Shown here in pieces: positions 1-5,743 of a stretch of DNA of 14,015 nt (position 1 is the stretch's first letter; each line of letters begins with the position of its first letter). Source of the stretch: SHLQ01 sp964562985 (GTDB lineage Bacteria; Actinomycetota; Acidimicrobiia; Acidimicrobiales; SHLQ01); the NCBI GenBank assembly GCA_964562985.1, contig CAZLWE010000076.1, positions 1 through 14,015 on the forward strand, in the 5' to 3' direction. The notes under the pieces are model-generated. The model made no database searches. It was not told where the DNA came from and saw nothing but the letters and a program-made list of their open reading frames with translations. Made by a program: the position numbers and the translations under genes.

Positions 1-989
1 TTCTGGAGAATCGTTGGGTCGAGCTGAATGCCGGTGCCGTCGGCAACGCGCACCAACCCGTTGAACGCCGCTACCGTGGCTGCCGCTTCGAGCACGCCTT
101 CGTCGCCGACCGCTTCGCGCAGCGCCTCCCGAGCCTCCGGTAGGTCGCTCGACCGCTGATTGGCCGCAGTAGCGAACGCCAGGAGCGGAACGCCGTGGGG
201 AACGCCGGCGTCTCCGGCACGGCTGGAGTCCATCGCGACCTCGAGGTCGATGTCGTAGTCGAACTTCTCACCACTCACACTGAGCAGCATCGTGTGCGAT
301 GCCGTTCAATAAAAGCACTCGAGTTCGGCGGTTGTACGAGCAGCGACGAGTTCAGCCTGAGGCCGGTTTAACGCGCGGTCGTCCCAGCGCAGATCCATAA
401 ATCCTTCGCCCCTCGAATAGAGCCCGTTGGACAGCCCACGCCACGCCCGATTGGTGACCGGCACCAGCGACAGCGCTCGACTCACGTTGGCTGTGGCCCC
501 TTCGATGCTTTGATGGACCCAGGCGCCGACCTCGCCAACGTCGTCGGGGCGTTGCTCGGCGACCGCACCGTTGCCCGCATCGGCGATCGGTGTCTCGGCT
601 CCGTGCATCGCCCAGTCGAAGGCATCGACGGTCATCGCTGTCGCGGCGATCCCGACGAGTTCGGTGTAGACGGTGTCGCCCAAGGCTGCCATCATCTCGT
701 CGGCCCACGCCCGAGTAAGCCGACCTGGGTCGCTGGCCACCCGATGCAGCACCTCAATCGCTTCGGCTGACAGCTCTGCCGTCGCCTGATGCGCTGCCTC
801 GACGGCATTGGGCGAGAGGGCATTGCGCCGGGCCTGGTCGAGTGCGTTCGTGCGAGCGTCACGTACTTCAAACCAGGCGGCACGCCGCTGAACGGCAGTC
901 AACCAGTCACCTGCGTCGACGAGCGCTTCACGGGCCTGCTCAGTGGCGGCATGTATGACTTCGCTCGCTTCCGATACGTCAGTATCCAT
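1..989 (-). CDS. AhpD/carboxymuconolactone decarboxylase-like protein, probable selenoprotein with in-frame TGA, partial (C-terminus beyond window)
   Basis: Reading from the ATG at 989, the frame runs 227 codons to a TGA at 308-306, then stays open for another 101 codons to the window edge. Around the TGA the protein reads ELVAARTTAELECFY-TGA-TASH. This matches the AhpD catalytic signature E-x11-C-x2-C-x3-H exactly: Glu213, Cys225, the TGA as residue 228 in place of the second Cys, and His232. After the TGA the protein still looks like the family, with a C-terminal AAFNGLVRVADGTGI segment. In this family the Cys pair and the Glu/His relay carry thiol-dependent peroxidase or disulfide chemistry. 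I infer that TGA encodes selenocysteine (CxxU), supported by a SECIS-like hairpin just downstream. Alternatives are a real nonsense mutation or a sequencing error at a TGC/TGT codon. No sel genes lie in the window. It is the second gene of a likely operon with the DUF385 gene, 20 bases upstream. Confidence 0.75.
269..289 (-). promoter_or_regulatory. candidate bacterial SECIS hairpin after the in-frame TGA
   Basis: Counting from the base after the TGA, positions +17 to +25 (TGCTGCTCA) pair with +29 to +37 (TGAGTGGTG) around a GTG loop. This gives 9 pairs, four of them G-U, and the four nearest the loop are Watson-Crick. The loop begins with G and lies 25 bases after the TGA. As I recall the bacterial SECIS model, it needs a small apical loop with G in its first two bases about 16-37 bases after UGA, so the geometry fits. 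The many wobble pairs and a competing hairpin closer to the TGA (304-285) keep this tentative. Confidence 0.5.
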
Positions 990-1009
990 GCCTCATTCTG
1001 GCACAACGC

Positions 1010-1453
1010 TCATTGCTCCTTCGCGGAGATGAAGATGGGGATCCTGCGGTCGGTCTTCGCCTTGTATTCCTCGTACGGCGGGTAGACGGCAACCGACCGA
1101 TCCCACCACAGGTCGTACTCGTCGCCGTCAATTTGGCGCACCGTCGTCTCGTAGGGCTTCGGGCCGTCTTGCATCTGGATGGTCGGGTTGGCGAGGAGGT
1201 TGAAGTACCACCCGGGATGCTTCGGGTCGCCGCCCTTGCTCGCGACCAGGGCGTACTCGCCCTCGTGCTCGACGCGCATGAGCGGCACCTTTCGGACCTT
1301 GCCGCTTTGACGGCCAACACAGCTCAACACGATGACCGGTATCCCGGTATCGAGAAGCGTGTTCGCTCGCTCACCACCGCTCGCTTCGTATTCGGCGACC
1401 TGGTCGGCCACCCATTGCCACGTACTCGGTTCATATTCGCCATCAAGGGTCAT
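1010..1453 (-). CDS. DUF385/Ddn-like deazaflavin (F420)-dependent nitroreductase family protein
   Basis: A 147-residue protein of the small split-barrel family that includes mycobacterial Ddn. Visible signatures are GRQSGKVRKVPL (residues 48-59) and GGDPKHPGWYFNLLANP (74-90), the typical core that binds the deazaflavin cofactor F420 and the substrate. Members are cytoplasmic or membrane-associated and reduce quinones, nitro compounds or other activated double bonds with F420H2; the substrate here cannot be told. The length is normal for the family. The ATG at 1453 is the natural start because the divergent ndk starts only 36 bases away. No Shine-Dalgarno sequence is visible, but a TACTGT hexamer lies 7 bases before the ATG, so the message may be leaderless. 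The gene precedes the probable selenoprotein by 20 bases, which suggests co-transcription and a shared redox role. Confidence 0.87.
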   Translation of the reverse strand: MTLDGEYEPSTWQWVADQVAEYEASGGERANTLLDTGIPVIVLSCVGRQSGKVRKVPLMRVEHEGEYALVASKGGDPKHPGWYFNLLANPTIQMQDGPKPYETTVRQIDGDEYDLWWDRSVAVYPPYEEYKAKTDRRIPIFISAKEQ

Positions 1454-1489
1454 ACGTCAGACAGTAGAGGGAGTCGTAGACTCACAGCT
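1454..1489. promoter_or_regulatory. 36-base divergent promoter region, possibly leaderless in both directions
   Basis: The gap between the DUF385 gene and ndk carries a TANNNT hexamer on each strand, each exactly 7 bases before the ATG: TAGACT at 1477-1482 for ndk and TACTGT at 1466-1461 for the DUF385 gene. This spacing would put the transcript start at or next to the start codon, as in the leaderless mRNAs common in Actinomycetota. No good -35 box is seen for either. The only purine-rich stretch before ndk (GAGGGAG, 1467-1473) is 16 bases from its ATG, too far for a normal ribosome binding site. Confidence 0.35.
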
Positions 1490-1897
1490 ATGAACCGCAC
1501 TTTCGTTATCTGTAAGCCAGACTCCGTCGAGCGAGGCCTCGTCGGCCGAATCATCAGCCGTTTCGAGGACAAGGGCCTCAAGATCGTGGCTGCTGACATG
1601 CGTGTGGCTGACAGTGACACCCTCGACAAGCACTACGAAGAGCATGTTGAGAAGGGCTTCTACCCAGACCTCAAGGCGTTCATGAGCCGAGGCCCGGTTG
1701 TCGCAATGGTGCTCGAAGGCCCAGAAGACACCTACGCAATCGTCCGCTCGATGATGGGCGCGACCAACCCGGCCGAATCACCATCGGGGACCATCCGTGG
1801 CGACTTCGGCACCGAGATGACCGAGAACCTCGTGCACGGCAGCGACTCCAACGAGTCTGCGGCGCGCGAGATCGGCATCTGGTTCCCAGCCTTGTAG
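1490..1897 (+). CDS. ndk: nucleoside diphosphate kinase
   Basis: A 135-residue cytoplasmic enzyme that transfers the terminal phosphate from ATP to nucleoside diphosphates through a phospho-histidine, balancing NTP and dNTP pools. The sequence shows the N-terminal TFVICKPD strand with Lys9, the Arg and Gly residues of the nucleotide site (GPVVAMVLEG, GATNPAESPSGTIRGDFG), and the active-site NLVHGSDS with His116. The length is typical of bacterial Ndk. The frame is open upstream to 1013, but that part lies antisense to the DUF385 gene and has no Ndk similarity, so the ATG at 1490 is taken as the start. It stands alone on the plus strand; its 3' end faces the DUF3179 gene across 47 bases with no clear hairpin terminator. 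Confidence 0.97.
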   Translation: MNRTFVICKPDSVERGLVGRIISRFEDKGLKIVAADMRVADSDTLDKHYEEHVEKGFYPDLKAFMSRGPVVAMVLEGPEDTYAIVRSMMGATNPAESPSGTIRGDFGTEMTENLVHGSDSNESAAREIGIWFPAL

Positions 1898-1944
1898 TCC
1901 GGTCGCCCGAACGGAACTCGATGCCGCTGCGGTTGGGGTTTGCG

Positions 1945-3078
1945 CTAGGGCGCGGCGACTGTGGCGTTGGGGAAGGCTGCTATGTAGGCGAACCAGAAGG
2001 TTGATCGGCTTGGGGCGGGGGAGCGGTTGCCGTCGCCGTCAACAGTGAATGCTTCTGCACCGCCAGCGAAGTCAGGAACGACGAGGAACTGTTCCCCGCC
2101 AACCTCGACTTCGAATTCGCTGCTCAACAAGTCGATCGGCACTGCTGTGGCCTCCCCGTTCGCTTCGATGGCGATGACTTGGGAGGCAGGAGGGAGACGG
2201 TCGTCGGCGAGGGCTGCTTCGTCTACGGGAAACGGCGTGCTTCCGCCCGAGTTCAGCCGATCCTGGTAGCCGATGAAGGGGTCTCGGGTGTAGTCACGGC
2301 GAAATCCGAGATCGCGGGTGATGATGACGGTGTTTGGGTTGTCGAACCGCCAGCGTTCCCACGTTGTGGTCGTGGACGGCAGTACGCTCAGTTCAGCGCC
2401 CGAGAGTGCCCCCACGATCGAACGGCCGGGAACCTGCCACCAATAACTCGACGTTTGTCGGTCGACCATCACCATGTCGTTGTCGAATAGGGCGCTGGTG
2501 TTGGAGAAGGTGAGCTCGGCGTCTTGGCGAAGATCGTTAATGCGGCGGTCAAAGACCACACCGCTATTGCATAGCGGGCAATACGAGATGAGCACGGGAA
2601 CGTCGGCGAGGTTGTCGTTGACGATCTCGTGGAAGTTCAGAATTTTGTGTGGATAGGCATATGCCTGTCCGTCCTCGGCGACGTAGCCGAGGACGATGTC
2701 CTGAGGGTCAAGCCATGGGTCGTCGTCGGGATTGATGTAGGCGGGGTTGTCGATTGGTGGGATTGCGTCGAGCAATCGCACGACGTCACCGTCGTTTGCC
2801 TCCTCGAGGCTGATCGACCCGCCGTCGAAGGTATCGAACACCACGTCTTCGAGCTCGACGATTGCTTGGGAGGTATCGGTCAGCCCGTTGAACCCATCGG
2901 GTGTCTCGGGGATTGGGTCGCCGAAGATCCGAGTGGGCGTGCCACCTTCCTCACTCGCAGGCTCTTCACGTAGCGTCGTAGTGTCGAGGTCGCTCCCGCA
3001 GGCGACCGCGATCATCGCTAGTAGCAGTGCGATTGCGGTCGTTTGCAGCGCGCGCGAGCGAGACGAATCGGTCAGCAT
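1945..3078 (-). CDS. DUF3179-domain lipoprotein
   Basis: I start this 377-residue protein at the ATG at 3078, because it then begins with a classic lipoprotein signal: a short polar head with Arg7 and Arg9, a hydrophobic stretch (residues 13-25) and the lipobox AVAC with Cys27. An acidic and Thr-rich linker follows. The body carries DUF3179 hallmarks: YPHKILNFHEIVND (142-155), YCPLCNSGVVFDR (166-178) with its CPLC pair, and a later DRQTSSYWWQ stretch. The protein is therefore predicted to be anchored outside the cytoplasmic membrane. The biochemical function of DUF3179 is unknown to me; the Cys pair could bind metal or form a disulfide. The frame stays open upstream to 3168, which would bury the signal peptide. 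No clear Shine-Dalgarno sequence is seen near the ATG. It diverges from mreB and nothing ties it functionally to the shape operon. Confidence 0.88.
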   Translation of the reverse strand: MLTDSSRSRALQTTAIALLLAMIAVACGSDLDTTTLREEPASEEGGTPTRIFGDPIPETPDGFNGLTDTSQAIVELEDVVFDTFDGGSISLEEANDGDVVRLLDAIPPIDNPAYINPDDDPWLDPQDIVLGYVAEDGQAYAYPHKILNFHEIVNDNLADVPVLISYCPLCNSGVVFDRRINDLRQDAELTFSNTSALFDNDMVMVDRQTSSYWWQVPGRSIVGALSGAELSVLPSTTTTWERWRFDNPNTVIITRDLGFRRDYTRDPFIGYQDRLNSGGSTPFPVDEAALADDRLPPASQVIAIEANGEATAVPIDLLSSEFEVEVGGEQFLVVPDFAGGAEAFTVDGDGNRSPAPSRSTFWFAYIAAFPNATVAAP

Positions 3079-3155
3079 TGGACAATCCAACCACGGATTG
3101 ATGAGATCGCCTCCGAATTCAGATAGGAGTCCAGTAAAAACTCTCTGAGTAGTCG

Positions 3156-3166
3156 GTGTGACACAC
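3156..3166. promoter_or_regulatory. short palindrome, possible operator
   Basis: GTGTG-A-CACAC is a perfect 5-1-5 inverted repeat in the 185-base divergent region between the DUF3179 gene and mreB, just upstream of the proposed mreB promoter. It could be a regulator binding site, but a palindrome this short can occur by chance and I cannot name a regulator. Confidence 0.2.
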
Positions 3167-3181
3167 AACGTGATGGCCGTT

Positions 3182-3211
3182 TTGCAACTGCGTTACAGAG
3201 CTGCGTAAAGT
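3182..3211 (+). promoter_or_regulatory. candidate promoter of the mre/mrd operon
   Basis: TTGCAA (3182-3187) and TAAAGT (3206-3211) are separated by 18 bases and resemble housekeeping -35 (TTGACA) and -10 (TANNNT) boxes. The expected start near 3218 would leave a leader of about 45 bases before the mreB ATG. The match is imperfect, and TTACAG at 3193-3198 offers a second possible -10. Confidence 0.4.
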
Positions 3212-3263
3212 CGGGGTTGGAGCTACGGGGCCGTCCGGGCAACGTCACTACTTTGGAGCATTG

Positions 3264-4319
3264 ATGGCAGAGCGACGACTGGGTGCCTTTGCCAACTTCG
3301 GCTCAATCTCGGGCCGGGATATGGCAGTCGACCTCGGAACCGCCAACACATTGGTGTATGTCCGTGGTGAAGGCATCGTTTTGAACGAGCCATCCGTTGT
3401 TGCCGTGAACGTCCATACCGGCGAACCGCTCGCGGTGGGTGCCGAAGCCAAGCGGATGATCGGCCGTACGCCAGCGCACATCCAAGCTGTTCGACCGCTC
3501 AAAGACGGCGTCATCGCCGACTTCGACATTTGCGAAAAGATGCTGCGCTACTTCATCGAGCGGGTACACCCTCGCAAGTGGGCTCGCCCTCGCATGGTGA
3601 TCTGTGTTCCATCGGGAATCACCGGTGTCGAGCAACGCGCAGTCCAAGAAGCTGCCGAGTTTGCTGGCGCCCGTAAGCCCGCCTACATCATCGAAGAGCC
3701 GATGGCAGCTGCCATCGGCGCCCAACTGCCCGTGCAGGATCCGACGGGATCCATGATCGTCGATATCGGCGGTGGCACAACCGAGGTGGCCGTTATTTCG
3801 CTCGGCGGCGTGGTGGCTAGCCAGAGCGTCCGTGTCGGCGGCGATGAACTCGACGACGCCATCGTCCAGTTCACCAAGAAGGAATACAGCATTGCGGTCG
3901 GTGACCGCACCGCAGAGGAGATCAAGAAGGCTCTCGGGTCGGCGTGGCCTCTCGAGCGCGAACTCAAGGCAGAAATTCGCGGCCGAGACCTCGTGACAGG
4001 CCTCCCGCGAACCATCGATATCACCTCGATCGACATTCGCGATGCGCTCGCGGAGCCAGTTGCAGCGATCTGCGATGCGGTGAAGATGACCCTCGACCAG
4101 ACGCCCCCAGAACTCGCTGCCGACATCATGGAACGCGGTGTGTGCTTGGCGGGTGGCGGCGCCCTCCTGCATGGCCTCGAGCAGCGGCTGCGTGACGAGA
4201 CGGGCATGCCGGTATTTGTCGCCGACCGTCCACTCGATGCAGTGGCACTCGGCTCAGGGCAGAGCCTCGAGGAGTTCGACAACCTCCGAGGCGTGCTCTT
4301 TAGCTCGAGCACCATCTAG
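3264..4319 (+). CDS. mreB: rod shape-determining protein MreB
   Basis: A 351-residue bacterial actin homologue that polymerises under the membrane and guides the elongasome (MreCD, PBP2, RodA) during lateral wall synthesis. The actin-fold nucleotide motifs are intact: phosphate-1 loop DLGTANTLVYV (from residue 23), phosphate-2 loop VDIGGGTTEVAVISLGG (around Asp167) and adenosine motif GGGALLHGL (297 onward). The N-terminal extension MAERRLGAFANFG is short and partly hydrophobic, as expected for membrane association. I chose the ATG at 3264, five bases after GGAG (3255-3258); a TTG lies one codon earlier but too close to that site. It is the first gene of the operon, 11 bases before mreC. Its presence implies rod-like cells or at least dispersed lateral wall growth, which not all Actinomycetota have. 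Confidence 0.97.
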   Translation: MAERRLGAFANFGSISGRDMAVDLGTANTLVYVRGEGIVLNEPSVVAVNVHTGEPLAVGAEAKRMIGRTPAHIQAVRPLKDGVIADFDICEKMLRYFIERVHPRKWARPRMVICVPSGITGVEQRAVQEAAEFAGARKPAYIIEEPMAAAIGAQLPVQDPTGSMIVDIGGGTTEVAVISLGGVVASQSVRVGGDELDDAIVQFTKKEYSIAVGDRTAEEIKKALGSAWPLERELKAEIRGRDLVTGLPRTIDITSIDIRDALAEPVAAICDAVKMTLDQTPPELAADIMERGVCLAGGGALLHGLEQRLRDETGMPVFVADRPLDAVALGSGQSLEEFDNLRGVLFSSSTI

Positions 4320-4330
4320 CCCGCCATACT

Positions 4331-5203
4331 ATGGCAGCTGTCCAGCAACATGGACGTCGTCGTGTCACCCTCGGGTTGATCCTGCTGGTGTCGCTCACGC
4401 TGATCACGCTCGACTTTCAGAGCTTCGGCCCCCTCGGCACCATTCAGACGGGGTTTCGCGAAGTCGTCGCTCCGTTTCGGGCGGGCGGGGAACGAATCGC
4501 ATCACCAATTACCGGACTCTGGGACGGTGCGACGCGCCTCGATGACCTCGAGGCCGAAAACACTGAGCTTCGCGGTGAAGTCGATCGTCTTCGGGGTGAA
4601 TTGGCTCAATCGGGCATAGACCGGGCCGACTATGAAGCCCTTCTCGCGATCAACGGCCTCGAGGTTCCTCAAGACCTGCCGTTACTTCTCGCGCGGGTGA
4701 GGACAGGAGAGGTTGGGAACTTCACGTCGGGCGTGATCGATATCGATGTCGGATCGGCCGATGGCGTGATGCGCGACATGGCGGTGGTGACCTCAGCTGG
4801 CGTCGTCGGACGAACCGAACAGGTCGATCGAAACTCATCGACCGTTCGATTGATCTCCAGCACCGAATTCGTTATCGGAGTCGAGGTCGCCGGCGAGGTC
4901 GGCCTTGCTCGTGGCGAGGGCGGCGCAGACGAGATCCTTATCGGGCAAGGAATCGGTATTCGCGCCCAAGTTGAGGTTGGCGATGTCGTCACGACGACGA
5001 GTAGTGAACGAAGCCTTTTCCCGCCGAACCTCATCATTGGTCAGGTCAGCGGCACGGTGGTTACCGAGGACGCATCCAACCAGGCGGTAACGGTCGAGAT
5101 AGCGGCGAACCCGGTTGATCTTCGTTTCGTGAGCGTGGTGTTGGTTGAGCCGGGGGCCGAAGCCGACGACGAACCCCAAGGGGTGCTCGATGCGCCAGGT
5201 TAG
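4331..5203 (+). CDS. mreC: rod shape-determining protein MreC
   Basis: A 290-residue bitopic membrane protein that links MreB and MreD to PBP2 on the outside of the membrane. The sequence shows a basic head (HGRRR), one membrane helix at about residues 12-28, a coiled coil at about 68-105 (LEAENTELRGEVDRLRGEL) that drives dimerisation, and the extracytoplasmic double beta-barrel. Typical barrel landmarks are VRTGEVGNFTSGVIDIDVGSADGV, GVVGRTEQVDRNSSTVRLISS and GDVVTTTSSERSLFPPNLIIGQV. The C-terminus is short and acidic. The start lies 11 bases after the mreB stop with no strong Shine-Dalgarno sequence, which suggests translational coupling. The end overlaps mreD by 14 bases. Confidence 0.95.
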   Translation: MAAVQQHGRRRVTLGLILLVSLTLITLDFQSFGPLGTIQTGFREVVAPFRAGGERIASPITGLWDGATRLDDLEAENTELRGEVDRLRGELAQSGIDRADYEALLAINGLEVPQDLPLLLARVRTGEVGNFTSGVIDIDVGSADGVMRDMAVVTSAGVVGRTEQVDRNSSTVRLISSTEFVIGVEVAGEVGLARGEGGADEILIGQGIGIRAQVEVGDVVTTTSSERSLFPPNLIIGQVSGTVVTEDASNQAVTVEIAANPVDLRFVSVVLVEPGAEADDEPQGVLDAPG

Positions 5204-5711
5204 AGCAGGGGCCGTGCTCTTCGTCCTCTGGGCCTTTCAGGTCTCGGTCTTTGCCCATCTTCGACCCTTTGGTGTCTCTCCAGACCTGCTCCTGGTCGCG
5301 GCGCTCGTCGGCGGATTAATCGCAGGCTCAGACTTCGGCGCTCGGCACGGCTTCGTCGCCGGCCTGCTACTCGACTTGGTGACGGCGGGGCCTCTGGGTC
5401 TGGCCGCAGGAATCTATGGATTCGTGGCCCACGGCATCGGTGGGTTCGCGCGGACGGTCGATTCCGACGACCCTCGCGTGTTGCCGATTCTCATCGGTGT
5501 AAGCGCCTTCTTGGCGACGTCCGCCTATGGCTTGGGCCTCGGCGTTTTGGGATCTGAGCAGTTCGTGAACGGGCGTCTGCTCCGGGTTGGATTCCTCGTG
5601 TCCGTGTACTCCGTGGTGTTGGCAATTCCCGTGCGGACCTTGGTGGGATGGGCGCTCTCGGACCGTCGAGCAGGGGCGCGTGGCGAAGCGACTCAGGGCG
5701 TGGTGAACTAG
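5190..5711 (+). CDS. mreD: rod shape-determining protein MreD
   Basis: A 173-residue polytopic membrane protein with about five hydrophobic segments, matching MreD in size, topology and gene position. Recognisable features are the early VFAHLRPFGVSPDLLLVAALVGG segment, then GFVAGLLLDLVTAGPLGLAAGIYGFV, typical of the family. MreD works with MreC to support the elongasome. The frame opens earlier (5145), but I start at the ATG at 5190 because AAGGGG sits 6 bases upstream and the product then begins MRQVRAG just before the first membrane helix. This start overlaps the end of mreC by 14 bases, as is common in this operon. The C-terminal tail is basic and probably cytoplasmic. Confidence 0.92.
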   Translation: MRQVRAGAVLFVLWAFQVSVFAHLRPFGVSPDLLLVAALVGGLIAGSDFGARHGFVAGLLLDLVTAGPLGLAAGIYGFVAHGIGGFARTVDSDDPRVLPILIGVSAFLATSAYGLGLGVLGSEQFVNGRLLRVGFLVSVYSVVLAIPVRTLVGWALSDRRAGARGEATQGVVN

Positions 5712-5743
5712 GTGGCCGTGCTAGTGGGAATCCTGGAGTTGTA

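Noticed and set aside
1..290. Independent short gene starting at ATG 290 on the minus strand
   Set aside because: It shares the frame of the AhpD-like gene, has no ribosome site, and its product is the natural C-terminal continuation of that family, so read-through of the TGA explains it better.
1013..1489. N-terminal extension of ndk (frame open from 1013)
   Set aside because: It lies antisense to the DUF385 gene, has no Ndk similarity, and would double the protein; the Ndk fold begins at the ATG at 1490.
3079..3168. Longer start for the DUF3179 protein (frame open to 3168)
   Set aside because: It would place 30 residues before the lipoprotein signal peptide; GGAGG in this region has no start codon at a suitable distance.
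3303..4172. Long minus-strand ORF opposite mreB (289 codons)
   Set aside because: It is a shadow of GC-rich codon use in mreB, with no recognisable domain; mreB is unambiguous.
5648..5743. Earlier start of PBP2 inside mreD
   Set aside because: It adds a Gly/Arg-rich head unlike the family; the GTG at 5744 has a well-placed GGAG.
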